A stretch of DNA of 64,000 nt, taken from the NCBI GenBank assembly GCA_963969495.1, contig OZ018330.1:46552394-46616393 (forward strand). Reading direction: 5' to 3'. The DNA comes from Ceratothoa steindachneri. Lineage: Eukaryota; Arthropoda; Malacostraca; Isopoda; Cymothoidae. Shown piece after piece: positions 11,916 to 24,100 of this stretch. Made by a program: the position numbers and the translations under genes. Each line of letters starts with the position of its first letter. Within the stretch, counting starts at the first letter, position 1. The notes beneath the pieces were generated by a model, which was not told the origin of the DNA, searched no databases, and worked only from the letters and a program-made list of their open reading frames with translations.

Positions 11916-12205
11916 TTGCCTTCGCCTTGTGTAATCATCAATGTTCCTTTCAATTCTGCTTCCATTCTATTCATTTTTCTACCTAATTTTCACACTGTTT
12001 TTAACGAGGATGGTTATACCCTCGTTGGTTAATTAAATTCTCCTCCCGTCTCTTTTCAATTCCTGAAGTGATCCGCATATAATGAAATTCGCATTAAGAT
12101 CAAAATGACTATTGCTGGTTAACCTGATGGCAACAGGCTAAGGACTTCATTAATTTTCCTGTCATTGAGAGGTGCAATTTATCTCGCATTATTGGGGCTA
12201 CTAAC

Positions 12206-12364
12206 TTTTAAAGCAGCAAATCCCGATCGCGGTAACAATGACGATAAGAGCCATGCAGGAGATTATTACTGGGATGATGAAGGCGGGGTCTTGGTATAAA
12301 TTCTCGTCCTCGTTCCACTGTGGAACCCCGCTCAGTTCCCCTCCATGCACTTCGAAGAAATCGT
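12206..12364 (-). CDS. Dscam: Dscam transmembrane exon
   Basis: The acceptor TTTCATTCCAG is followed by a short extracellular acidic stalk (GGELSGVPQWNEDENLYQDP). Then comes a 24-residue hydrophobic helix AFIIPVIISCMALIVIVTAIG plus ICC, and a basic stop-transfer FKK completed by the next exon. Phase 1 in and out (AAA A|GTTAGT). It corresponds to the Dscam membrane exon, which in Drosophila Dscam1 has two alternatives. Only one copy is seen here. Confidence 0.93.
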
Positions 12365-12424
12365 CTGGAATGAAAGATTTATTCATTTTCTTCTGGTAAG
12401 ATGAAACCCCCATATAAGTGGTGT

Positions 12425-15400
12425 CTCTCTCGGGATGAACATGTAAGTATCTGGCTTCAACCTGCCTATGTTACCGACGGTCAGGTGAGTATATTTCTCC
12501 AACCTGCCTTTGTTCGGAAGAGCAGGTGAGTATATGTCACCAACCTGCCTTTGGACCGGATGAAAAGGTGAGTATATGTCTACAACTGCCTTTCTTCTGG
12601 ATGAGCAGATGAGTAACTGTCTCCAAACTAGCTTTAGGCTAGACGAGCAGGTAAGTATCTGACGACAACCTGCCTTTCTTCCGGAAGAACAGGAGAGTAT
12701 CTGTCTCAAACCTTCCTTTATTCCAGATAAGGAGCTGAGTATCTGTTTCAAACTTGACTGTGTTCCTGAGGAGCAGGAGAGTATATGTCTCTAACATGAC
12801 TTTGTTCCGGATGAGCAGGTGGGTATCTGTCTCCAATCTGCCTTTCTTTCGGAGGAGCAGTTGAGTTACTGTCTCCAATCTGCATTCCTTCCGGATGAGC
12901 AGGTGAGTAACTGACTATAACCTGGCTTTGTTTCGGAAGGGCAGGTTAGTATATGTCTCCAACCTGCCATTCTTCCGGATGAGCAGGTGAGTAACTGTCT
13001 CCAAACTAGCTTTGCTCTAGACGATCAGGAGAATATCTGTCTATTACCTGCCTTTCTTCCGGAAGAACAGGAGAGTATCTGTTCTCAAACCTTCCTTTGT
13101 TCCGGATAAGCAGGAGAGTATATGTCTCTAACATGACTTTGTTCCTGATGAGCAGGTGAGTATATGACTCCATCATCACTTTGTGCCGGATGAGAAGATG
13201 GGTATCTGTCTCCAACCTGCATTTCTTCTGGATGAGCAGTGGAGTTACTGTCTCCAATCTGCCTTTCTTCCGGATGAGCAGTTGAGTTACTGTCTCCAAC
13301 CTGGCTTTGTTCCAGAAGGGCAGGTTAGTATATGTCTCCAACCTGCCCTTAGACCGGTTAAGCAAATGAGTAACTGTCTCCCAACTAGCTTTGTTCTAGA
13401 CGATCAGGTGAGTATCTTTCTCCAACCTGCCTTTGTTCCGGAAGAGCAGGTGAGTATATGTCTCCAACCTGCCTTTGGACCGGGTGAGTAGGTGAGAATA
13501 TGTTTCCAACCTGCCTTTCTTCTGGATAAGCAGATGAGTAACTGTCTCCAAACTAGCTTTGTTCTAGACGATCAGATGAGTATCTGTCTTCAAACTGCCT
13601 TCCTCCCGGAAGAACAGGAGAGTATCTGTCTCAAACCTTCCTTTATTCCGCATAAGCAGCTGAATATCTGTTTCAAACCTGCCTTTTTTCCTGAGGAGCA
13701 GGAGAGTATATGTCTCTAACATGCCTTTTTCCTCGGATGAGCAGGTGGGTATCTGTCTCCAATCTGCATTTCTTTCGGATGAGCAGTTGAGTTACTGTCT
13801 CCAATCTGCCTTTCTTCCGGATGAGCAGTTGAGTTACTGTCTCCAACTTGCCTTCGTTTCGGAAGAGCAGGCGAGTATATCTCTCCAATCTGCCTTTCTC
13901 CCAGATGAACAGATGAGTAACTGTCTCCAAACTAAACTAGCTTTGTTGTGCCTACAAACTGCCTTTCTTTAGGGTGAGCAGATGAGTAACTATCTCAAAA
14001 CTAGCTTTGTTGTGTCTACAACCTGCCTTTCTTTCGGAAGAACAGGAGAGTATCTGTTCTCAAACCGTCCTTTGTTCTAAAAATGCAGATGAGTATCTGT
14101 TTCAAACCTGCCTTTGTTCATGATAAGCAGGTAAGTATATGTCTCTAACATGGCTTTGTTCCGGATGAGCAGGTGGGCATCTGTCTTCAATCTGCATTTC
14201 TTCCGGATGAGCAGTTGAGTTACTGTCTCCAATCTGCCTTTCTTCTGGATGAGCAGTTGAGTTACTGTCTCCAACCTGCCCTTGTTTCGGAAAAGCAGGT
14301 GAGTATATCTCTCCAATCTGCCTTTCTCCTGGATGAACAGATGAGTAACTGTCTCCAAACTAGCTTTGTTCTAGACGATCAGGTAAGTATCTGTCTACAA
14401 CCTGCCTTTTTTCCGGAAGAACCGGAGAGTATCTGTTCTCAAACCGTCCTTTGTTCCTAATAAGCAGATGAGTATCTGTTTCAAACTTGCCTTTGTTCAT
14501 TATGAGCGGGTGAGTATATGTCTATAACATGACTTTGTTCCGGATGAGCAGGTGGGTATCTGTCTCCAACCTGCCTTTCTCCCGGATGAGCAGTTGAGTT
14601 ACTGTCTCCAACCTGCCTTTGTTTGTAAAGGGCAGGTAAGTATATGTCTCCAACCTGCCTTTGTTTGTAAAGGGCAGGTAAGTATATGTCTCCAAACTAG
14701 CTTTGTTCTAGAAGATCAGGAGAGTATTTGTCTAAAATCTGCCTTTCCTCCTGAAGAACGGGAGAGTATCTGTTCTTAAACCGTCCTTCGCTATGGATAA
14801 GCAGGTGAGTATCTGTTTCAAACCTACCTTTGTTCCTGATGAACAGGTGAGTATATAACTCTAACATCACTTTGTTCCGGATAAGCAGATGTGTATCTGT
14901 CTCCAATCTGCATTTCTTCCGGATGAGCAGTGGAGTTACTGTCTCCAATCTGCCTTTCTTCCAGATGAGCCGGTGAGTTACTGTCTCCAACCTGCCTCTG
15001 TTCCGGAAGGGCAGGTAAGTATATGTCTCCAACCTGCCTTTAGACAGGTTGAGCCGATGAGTAACTGTCTCCAAACTAGCTTTGTTCTAGACGATCAGGT
15101 GAGTATCTGTCTACAACCTGCCTTTCTTTCGGAAGAACAGGAGAGTATCTGTCTTAAACCTGCCTTTTTCCTGGAAGGGCAGGTGAGTATCTGTCTTAAA
15201 CCTGCCTTTTTCCGGAAGAGCAGGTGAGTATATGTCTCCAACCTGCCTTTGCACTGGGTGAGTAGGTGAGAATATGTTTCCAACCTGCCTTTCTTCTGGA
15301 TGAGCAGATGAGAAACTGTCTCCAAACTAGCTTTGTTCTAGACGATCAGATGAGTATCTGTCTTCAAACTGCCTTCCTTCCGGAAGAACAGGAGAGTATC

Positions 15401-17235
15401 TGTCTCAAACCTTCCTTTATTCCGGATAAGCAGCTGAGTATCTGTTTCAAACCTGCCTTTCTTCCTGAGGAGCAGGGGAGTATATGTCTCTAACATGCCT
15501 TTTTCCTCGGATGAGCAGGTGGGTATCTGTCTCCAATCTGCATTTCTTCCAGGTGAGCAGTTGAGTTACTGTTTCCAATCTGCCTTTCTTCCGGATAAGC
15601 AGTTGAGTTCCTGTCTCCAACTTGCCTTCGTTCCGGAAGAGCAAGCGAGTATATCTCTCCAATTTGCCTTTCTCCCGGATGAGCAGATGAGTAACTGTCT
15701 CCAAACTAAACTAGCTTTGTTGTGTCTACAAACTGCCTTTCTTTAGGATGAGCAGATGAGTAACTATCTCAAAACTAGCTTTGTTGTGTCTACAACCTGC
15801 CTTTCTTTCGGAAGAACAGGAGAGTATCTGTTATTAAACCGTCCTTTGTTCCGGATAAGCAGATGAGTATCTGTTTCAAACCTGCCTTTGTTCATGATGA
15901 GCAGGTGAGTATATGTCACTAACATGACTTTGTTATACATGAGCCGGCTGAGCATCTGTCTCCAATCTGCATTTCTTCCGGATGAGCAGTTGAGTTACTG
16001 TCTCCAATCTGCCTTTCTTCCGGATGAGCAGTTGAGTTACTGTCTCCAACCTGCACTCGTTCCTGAAGAGCAGGCGAGTATATTTCTCGAATCTGCCTTT
16101 CTTCCGGATGAGCAGATGAGTAACTGTTTCCAAACTAGCTTTGTTCTTGACGATCAGGTGAGTATCTGTCTACAACCTGCCTTTTTCCGGAAGAACCGGA
16201 GAGTATCTGTTCTCAAACCGTCCTTTGTTCCGGATGAGCAGACGAGTATCTGTTTTAAACTTGCCTCTGTTCATAATGAGCGGGTTAGTATATGTCTATA
16301 ACATGACTTTGTTCTGGATGAGCAGGTGGGTATCTGTCTCCAACCTGCCTTTCTCCCGGATGAGCAGTTGAGTTACTGTCTCCAACCTGCCTTTGTTTGT
16401 GAAGGGCAGGTGAGTATATGTCTCCAACCTACCTTTCGTCCGGATGAGCAGATGACTAACTGTCTCTAAACTAGCTTTGCTCTAGACGATCAGGTGAGTA
16501 TCTGTCTACAACCTGCCTTTCTTCCGGAAGAACTAGAGAGTATCTGTTCTCAAACCTTCCTTTGTTCTGGATAAGCAGATGAGTATCTGTTTCAAACCTA
16601 CCTTGGTTCATGATTAGCAGGTGAGTATATGTCTCTAACATGACTTTGTTTCTGATAAGCAGGTATGTATCTGTCTCCAACCTGCATTTCTTCCGGATGA
16701 GCTGTTGAGTTACTGTCTCCAATCTGCCTTTCTTCTGGATGAGCAGTTGAGTTACTGTCTCCAACCTCTCTTTGTTGCGGAAGGGCAGGTTAGTATATGT
16801 CTCCAACCTGCCTTTGGACTGGGTGAGCAGGTAAGTATACGTCTCCAAACTGCCTCTCGTCCGGATGAGCAGATGAGTAACTGTCTCCAAACTAGCTTTG
16901 TTCTAGACGATCAGGTAAGTATCTGTCTACAACCTGCCTTTCTTCCGGAAGAACAGGAGAGTATCTGTCTTAAACCTTCCTTTTTATCCGGATAAGCAGG
17001 TGAGTATCTGATTCAAACTTGCCTTTGTTTCTAATGAGCAGGAGAGTATCTTTCTTAAACCTTCCTTTTTTCCAGGTAAGCAGGTGAGTATCTGTTTCAA
17101 ACTTGCCTTTTTTTCTAATGAGCAGGAGAGTATATCTCTCTAACAAGGTCCTCAAACGGCCTTGCTTTGGGATAATGCTTCGGTTCCGGATAAGCAGTTG
17201 ACTATATTTCTCTAAACCTGCTTTTCTTTCTTAAA
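12425..17235. repeat. 42-bp minisatellite array, about 114 units, nested higher-order structure
   Basis: The unit consensus is AACCTGCCTTTGTTCCGGAT + GAGCAGGTGAGTATCTGTCTCC (plus strand). Monomers differ by 10-25%. A distinctive monomer containing CTAGCTTT recurs at 12628, 13006, 13385, 13553, 13937, 14001, 14360, 14697, 15076, 15327, 15711, 15775, 16135, 16471 and 16892. The spacing series 379,168,384,64,359,337 repeats as 379,251,384,64,360,336, so a ~1.7-kb block is duplicated. Because 42 is divisible by three, both strands contain long but stop-broken 14-residue repeat frames. It fills most of the intron between FnIII-6 and the membrane exon. Confidence 0.95.
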
Positions 17236-17379
17236 GAAGGTGTCTCCTTACGGAGCTGGGTAGGAATAAACGTTATTAAAAACTGGGGAATTTTTGAGAA
17301 ATGACGATAAATAACGAAAAGGAAAGACGAGATATTAGAAACTAAAGTTCCTAGGCTTATGAGGAAAACTTCGCTCAAA

Positions 17380-17990
17380 TCTCAACATTCATGGCCAAAG
17401 TTTTGATATTTTCGTTGCAGTCAATATTTACGATGATGTTTCTTGTTCTTCAGGATTGCCTCAATTCGCTTTGGCATGCTGGGGAACAAATTTGCGATAA
17501 TATCTTGTTTGATACTGCTCCATTTTTGTTCAATAAGGACCTGCAACTATTCTCAATTGGATAGCTTCTGTTTATCATCCATGAGTTTGATTATCGCCCA
17601 TAAATTCTCTACTCGGTTCAAATTGGCGAATTCACACGACAAGCTCCCAAAAGTGCGATGTTATATTCAGCCATGAACTTTGTTATATTTTTGTTTTGTG
17701 ACAAGGTTCTCTATCATGCTGAAAAATGCAGTTATCATATCTAAATTGGTCCTTAGCTGTTTGGAAAAGGTTCCTACTGTAGCATGTTTTGATACCATTT
17801 TGATTTCAAGGTAGTGTTGTAGGGCAAAATTGTTAGTGCTCCAGCTCCCTTAGATGAGAAGCAGCCTCAGACATGTTTATGGCTTCTATTTTCACAGTCA
17901 AGTAATAAAACACCTTCAGCTATTATATTTCCCCCTTTACTCAATGACTAATAAAATAAAAAATACATAAATTAAACTGTAATCGTGAAA
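17380..17990 (-). pseudogene. Tc1-like transposase C-terminal remnant
   Basis: Minus-strand translation near 17640-17580 gives NLNRVENLWAIIKLMDDK, matching the Tc1 catalytic-region signature PDLNPIENLW(x)IIK. This is followed by a C-terminal EQKWSSIKQDIIANLFPSMP-like stretch down to about 17450. The catalytic residue context is altered and stops interrupt it. No terminal repeats were identified. Confidence 0.8.
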
Positions 17991-18415
17991 GAGTGTAAAA
18001 GGTGACCGTTTTTTGGCGTTGCGATGAGGAAAATAAACATGTTTATACCTAAACTCCTTTGATCACTTTATTTTTATTGGAACCGAGGATATTATTAAGT
18101 TCAAGAGAGAGAACCATCATCAACTATTCTAGAGGTAAGTACTAGAATTCTACCCCCTCCCTCCCGCTTATTCCGTTAATGGCAATGATTACATTATTGA
18201 TCACTAGGGTTAATCAAACTTCCCGTTTTGAAAAGACGGAATTACTTTCCGACGCCACTACTACAATAAAGATCCTTCAACTCCTCTTTTTAATACCATT
18301 TCGTCAAAAGCCTCTAACCATTGCTGGATCTTTACGTTCAAACCAACTAAATAGTTCCTAAATAACTTCTCACGATTCGTACCCAAACTATAATTTTAAG
18401 AGCTACCAATCTTAC
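17991..18415 (-). other. Rest of the FnIII-6/TM intron
   Basis: No recognised element. Begins just after the Dscam donor GTAAGA at 18415. Confidence 0.5.
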
Positions 18416-18562
18416 CTTTGCCCACGTGCGAAGGGTAGAATGAATAAATACCCTTTGATTCACCGGCGTCGTTAATAGCAATTACTTCTAAAATATATTT
18501 GACCTTTCCCTTCAGATTTGGTAGAGTGTATTCTTTGTAATCTCCTGGAAGGCGTCCACTTT
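18416..18562 (-). CDS. Dscam: Dscam exon, FnIII-6 second half
   Basis: Acceptor CTCTTTACAG, phase 1 in and out (AAAG|GTAAGA). Encodes GRLPGDYKEYTLPNLKGKVK followed by YILEVIAINDAGESKG, the E-F-G strand pattern of an FnIII domain (L..L....Y.. V.A.N.AG.S) that closes the sixth FnIII. It ends SHVGK just before the membrane stalk. Confidence 0.92.
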
Positions 18563-18992
18563 CTGTAAAGAGACAAGAAACTTTGGAAACTTAGAAAAAC
18601 GTGAGAGAAAAAACAATTCTTTTAATAATTGTATCCCAATCAGACTTCCTGTCTTCTAAATTTGATGCCTCATTGTTTGATTGCATTCTATAATAATATA
18701 AGTTAGATTTTTCTCTTTCTTAATCAATGCAAAAACTAGATTAGTACATACGAGTATATTTATTTCTGGTATTTTCCAAAAAAACATACCCACTTCTTCT
18801 GATTATGATCACTCATCTTCAATGCCTCATCTCTCGCAAAATTTGTTGTCTCATCCTTTTAGTTTTTATGTTAGAATTCAATGAAAAATAAACCTATTTC
18901 AACATCATCAAGAACATTTGTCTCGAAATCGCTTGAAAATGCATCCAGTATTTCACCGAGAAACTTTGGGAAATTTAAATACATTCACATAC
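18563..18992 (-). other. Dscam intron (430 bp)
   Basis: AT-rich, nothing recognised. Confidence 0.6.
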
Positions 18993-19187
18993 CAATGATC
19001 CAGTGATGGGTGAAGGCCGATTTAAGCCTGACGTAGTACTCTTTAACGGGACAATCCGGACCGTTAAAGGAGGAAAGATGGACAGAGGCAGACGAAGGAC
19101 TAATGAGCAAAATTCTCTCTTTTGAGGGTATGGGAGGGCGGCGTCCTTTAGTGACGCTCGTGACAATTCGACTCGCTTCGCCCGGAC
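18993..19187 (-). CDS. Dscam: Dscam exon, end of FnIII-5 and first half of FnIII-6
   Basis: Acceptor ATTTATTGCAG, phase 1 in and out (ATTG|GTATGT). It starts PGEASRIVTSVTKGRRPPIP, the FnIII-5 G strand and linker. It continues with ILLISPSSASVHLSSFNGPD and CPVKEYYVRLKS, where CP-V-EYYV is the C-strand signature of Dscam FnIII-6. The usual B-strand tryptophan is absent, as in other Dscam FnIII-6 domains. Confidence 0.92.
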
Positions 19188-19892
19188 CTGCAATAAATAG
19201 AATTCGGATTCATAAAGCGAATAAATGGTAACCTGCCTTAGTAAAGAGAGGATAACGATAGAAAAGTTAAATGAAGATGAGAGAATAGATGATAAAAGGA
19301 CTGCCAAATAATGACCTCAAACTTGTTCATCTCATATGCAAATGAGAGTGTGTGAAATTATTTAAAAGTTTCAAGGCTTTAGCAAAACTAAATTTGATTG
19401 TCAATCGATCCTTCTAGTCACTTTTGTGGTGTATAGAGAAAGGTGTAATCATTTCTTTCTTTTCTATGTACTCAGCACTCTAATACTGAACTCGAACCCG
19501 GCATATCAAAATTGTAATAGTCGAATTAACAAGTACATCTTTCATACACACTCGAAACAATTTTAAAGAGAAAGCCTTTTTTCTCTATCGGATTAATTCA
19601 ACTCCATGAAGCTAATTTCAATTTGTGTGGTATCTTATAGTGTATAAAAGAAGATCCATTTATGTTCGGTACTATTATTCATTCCCGACTGGTGAGTAGA
19701 AATAACAGGTATTCACTTAAGAGAAAAGACATGCAAAAATGGTTGAAAAACAAATCTGAAAAACAAATCTTCTCTGGTCTCCATAAAGATTAAGAGACAT
19801 AGGTCCTCAAAACAGGTCCTTAACATAAGGAGTGTCCTTAAAACCTACTAATCCACAAACGAAACTTGAAATTATGAAGAGCGTGTACAAAC
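19188..19892 (-). other. Dscam intron (705 bp)
   Basis: Nothing recognised. The donor GTTTGT at 19892 is weaker than the others of the gene. Confidence 0.55.
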
Positions 19893-20129
19893 CAAGTTCA
19901 TTAAATGCTGTCAGGTAGAGTTGGTACTGATTACCACAGGACAAGCCGCTTAGGGTATATGTGCCAAAATGCCATGGGAGTGCTTGTTCCTTCCACTCCC
20001 CGGAGGCGTGTTTCCAAGTGAGGACGAGCCGGTAGATCGGTGAACCTCCTGAATTGCTGCTCTTCCAAGAGACCTTGATGGAGTCGGGAGCGGAGGACAA
20101 TACATGGAGGCGGAACGCTGACGGAGGAG
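19893..20129 (-). CDS. Dscam: Dscam exon, FnIII-5
   Basis: Acceptor CCCTTCAG, phase 1 in and out. Encodes nearly the whole FnIII-5: PPSAFRLHVLSSAPDSIKVS + WKSS, then IYRLVLTWKHASGEW, then TYTLSGLSCGNQYQLYLTAF + NEL. The LxCGxxYQLY.TAFN motif is specific to this Dscam domain. The exon follows Ig10 across the 27-kb intron. Confidence 0.94.
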
Positions 20130-20439
20130 CTGAAGGGATGGGGTGGTAATTAGAAACCGAGGGTGACAGGGCTCAAAATATGGTAGTTCGTAGTTCTGAA
20201 TAGGAAATTCCTGGATGTTGAGAAAGAGTTAAAAAAATTATTTGTCTGAAAATGGAATATGTATACAAGATAAAAAGAAGATTGAGCAATGATAAGCAAC
20301 AGGGACAAGCGTCCGTACATTTAAAGGATTAAAGGAGAAGGTGTAATTTTAAACTTTTAGTTATCAGTTCGTGCAAAAGGAACATAAAGCCAAATGCATG
20401 AAATAAAAAAGCTTTAGAAAACAAAAGAAAAAAGGTAAA
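20130..20439 (-). other. Start of 27-kb Dscam intron, unassigned part
   Basis: Ordinary intronic sequence before the first diverged satellite monomers. Confidence 0.5.
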
Positions 20440-21106
20440 TACAGGCTATTTTGAAGGGAGTTCTGAGAAAATAAAGAGCAGAAGTATAGAGATGCCATTT
20501 TTGAGATGACCTTTGAAAGAAGAAAAGAAAAAAATGTTAATAGAGGTTATTTTGATGGGACATTTGATAAAACAATAGAAAAAGAAATAAATGAAGAAGA
20601 CCTTTGAGAAAAAAATAGAACATGAGATAAATAGAGGCCATTTTGAGGGACCTTTGGGTAACAAAAGAAAGGGAGCCAAATCGAGGCCATTTTGAGTCGC
20701 ACTTTGAGAAAATAAAAGAAAAAGGAGTATATTTTGAGAGAAAATGAAAAAAACAAAAAAACAGGAGTAAATAGAGACCATTTTGACAGAACATTTGATA
20801 AAAGAATAAAAAGAAGTAAAGAAATGGCATTTTTTAAGATTTTTGAGTAAATAAAAGAACATAGGTGAAATGGAGGTCATATTGAGAGTCCCTTTAAAAA
20901 AAACTAAAAAGAAAGTAAATAAAAGCCATTTTAAGAGAAATATTTGAGAAAATAAAATAAAAAGAACCAAATAGAGACCATTTTGAAAGGACATTTGCGA
21001 AAAGAAAAGGAGGCCAATAGAGGACACTTTAAGAAAATGTTTAAGAAAAGAAAGGAAATAAATTATTTATAGAACAGTTTGAGAAGTCCTTTAGGAAAAC
21101 AAAAGA
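20440..21106. repeat. Diverged satellite monomers, left flank of the 196-bp array
   Basis: About 13 monomers of roughly 44-70 bp related to AATNGAGNCCATTTTGAGAGNA + CCTTTGAGAAAANAAAAGAA, each differing substantially from its neighbours. No 196-bp periodicity is apparent here, in contrast to the adjacent homogenised array. Confidence 0.85.
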
Positions 21107-24100
21107 ACAGGAGGTAAATCCTAGCCCTTTTGAGAGGACCTTTGAGTAAACAAAAGAACAGGAGGGAAATCGAAGCCATTCTGAGAAGAGTTTTAGAAAT
21201 GAAAAGAAAAAGAGGTAAATAGAATATATTTTGAGAGGACCTTTGAGAAAAAAAAGAGTTAAATAGTATAAAGTTTGAGAGGATCTTTGAGAAAACAAAA
21301 GAACAGGAAGTAAATCCTAGCCCTTTTGAGAGGACCTTTGAGTAAACAAAAGAACAGGAGGGAAATCGAAGCCATTCTGAGAAGAGTTTTAGAAATGAAA
21401 AGAAAAAGAGGTAAATAGAATATATTTTGAGAGGACCTTTGAGAAAAAAAAGAGTTAAATAGAAGAAAGTTTGAGAGGATCTTTGAGAAAACAAAAGAAC
21501 AGGAAGTAAATCCTAGCCCTTTTGAGAGGACCTTTGAGTAAACAAAAGAACAGGAGGGAAATCGAAGCCATTCTGAGAAGAGTTTTAGAAATGAAAAGAA
21601 AAAGAGGTAAATAGAATATATTTTGAGAGGACCTTTGAGAAAAAAAAGAGTTAAATAGAAGAAAGTTTGAGAGGATCTTTGAGAAAACAAAAGAACAGGA
21701 GGTAAATCCTAGCCCTTTTGAGAGGACCTTTGAGTAAACAAAAGAACAGGAGGGAAATCGAAGCCATTCTGAGAAGAGTTTTAGAAATGAAAAGAAAAAG
21801 AGGTAAATAGAATATATTTTGAGAGGACCTTTGAGAAAAAAAGAGTTAAATAGTATAAAGTTTGAGAGGATCTTTGAGAAAACAAAAGAACAGGAAGTAA
21901 ATCCTAGCCCTTTTGAGAGGACCTTTGAGTAAACAAAAGAACAGGAGGGAAGTCGAAGCCATTCTGAGAAGAGTTTTAGAAATGAAAAGAAAAAGAGGTA
22001 AATAGAATATATTTTGAAAGGACCTTTGAGAAAAAAAAGAGTTAAATAGAAGAAAGTTTGAGAGGATCTTTGAGAAAACAAAAGAACAGGAAGTAAATCC
22101 TAGCCCTTTTGAGAGGACCTTTGAGTAAACAAAAGAACAGGAGGGAAATCGAAGCCATTCTGAGAAGAGTTTTAGAAATGAAAAGAAAAAGAGGTAAATA
22201 GAATATATTTTGAGAGGACCTTTGAGAAAAAAAAGAGTTAAATAGAAGAAAGTTTGAGAGGATCTTTGAGAAAACAAAAGAACAGGAAGTAAATCCTAGC
22301 CCTTTTGAGAGGACCTTTGAGTAAACAAAAGAACAGGAGGGAAATCGAAGCCATTCTGAGAAGAGTTTTAGAAATGAAAAGAAAAAGAGGTAAATAGAAT
22401 ATATTTTGAGAGGACCTTTGAGAAAAAAAAGAGTTAAATAGTATAAAGTTTGAGAGGATCTTTGAGAAAACAAAAGAACAGGAAGTAAATCCTAGCCCTT
22501 TTGAGAGGACCTTTGAGTAAACAAAAGAACAGGAGGGAAATCGAAGCCATTCTGAGAAGAGTTTTAGAAATGAAAAGAAAAAGAGGTAAATAGAATATAT
22601 TTTGAGAGGACCTTTGAGAAAAAAAAGAGTTAAATAGAAGAAAGTTTGAGAGGATCTTTGAGAAAACAAAAGAACAGGAAGTAAATCCTAGCCCTTTTGA
22701 GAGGACCTTTGAGTAAACAAAAGAACAGGAGGGAAATCGAAGCCATTCTGAGAAGAGTTTTAGAAATGAAAAGAAAAAGAGGTAAATAGAATATATTTTG
22801 AGAGGACCTTTGAGAAAAAAAAGAGTTAAATAGAAGAAAGTTTGAGAGGATCTTTGAGAAAACAAAAGAACAGGAGGTAAATCCTAGCCCTTTTGAGAGG
22901 ACCTTTGAGTAAACAAAAGAACAGGAGGGAAATCGAAGCCATTCTGAGAAGAGTTTTAGAAATGAAAAGAAAAAGAGGTAAATAGAATATATTTTGAGAG
23001 GACCTTTGAGAAAAAAAAGAGTTAAATAGTATAAAGTTTGAGAGGATCTTTGAGAAAACAAAAGAACAGGAAGTAAATCCTAGCCCTTTTGAGAGGACCT
23101 TTGAGTAAACAAAAGAACAGGAGGGAAATCGAAGCCATTCTGAGAAGAGTTTTAGAAATGAAAAGAAAAAGAGGTAAATAGAATATATTTTGAGAGGACC
23201 TTTGAGAAAAAAAAGAGTTAAATAGAAGAAAGTTTGAGAGGATCTTTGAGAAAACAAAAGAACAGGAAGTAAATCCTAGCCCTTTTGAGAGGACCTTTGA
23301 GTAAACAAAAGAACAGGAGGGAAATCGAAGCCATTCTGAGAAGAGTTTTAGAAATGAAAAGAAAAAGAGGTAAATAGAATATATTTTGAGAGGACCTTTG
23401 AGAAAAAAAAGAGTTAAATAGTATAAAGTTTGAGAGGATCTTTGAGAAAACAAAAGAACAGGAAGTAAATCCTAGCCCTTTTGAGAGGACCTTTGAGTAA
23501 ACAAAAGAACAGGAGGGAAATCGAAGCCATTCTGAGAAGAGTTTTAGAAATGAAAAGAAAAAGAGGTAAATAGAATATATTTTGAGAGGACCTTTGAGAA
23601 AAAAAAGAGTTAAAGAGAAGAAAGTTTGAGAGGATCTTTGAGAAAACAAAAGAACAGGAAGTAAATCCTAGCCCTTTTGAGAGGACCTTTGAGTAAACAA
23701 AAGAACAGGAGGGAAATCGAAGCCATTCTGAGAAGAGTTTTAGAAATGAAAAGAAAAAGAGGTAAATAGAATATATTTTGAGAGGACCTTTGAGAAAAAA
23801 AAAAGTTAAATAGAAGAAAGTTTGAGAGGATCTTTGAGAAAACAAAAGAACAGGAGGTAAATCCTAGCCCTTTTGAGAGGACCTTTGAGTAAACAAAAGA
23901 ACAGGAGGGAAATCGAAGCCATTCTGAGAAGAGTTTTAGAAATGAAAAGAAAAAGAGGTAAATAGAATATATTTTGAGAGGACCTTTGAGAAAAAAAAGA
24001 GTTAAATAGTATAAAGTTTGAGAGGATCTTTGAGAAAACAAAAGAACAGGAAGTAAATCCTAGCCCTTTTGAGAGGACCTTTGAGTAAACAAAAGAACAG

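Larger units (their letters stand above)
10211..12205 (-). other. Dscam intron (1995 bp)
   Basis: Holds a single copy of the dispersed repeat that is amplified at 54-55 kb (about 10240-10560), short TTA/ATT triplet runs near 11156-11185 and 11430-11480, and a degenerate 20-24-bp repeat at 11745-11915. The rest is unassigned. Confidence 0.6.

Noticed and set aside
13183..16995. Cysteine-containing repeat ORFs on both strands in the 42-bp array
   Set aside because: They result from a period divisible by three; stops are scattered and the array is intronic and tandem-duplicated.
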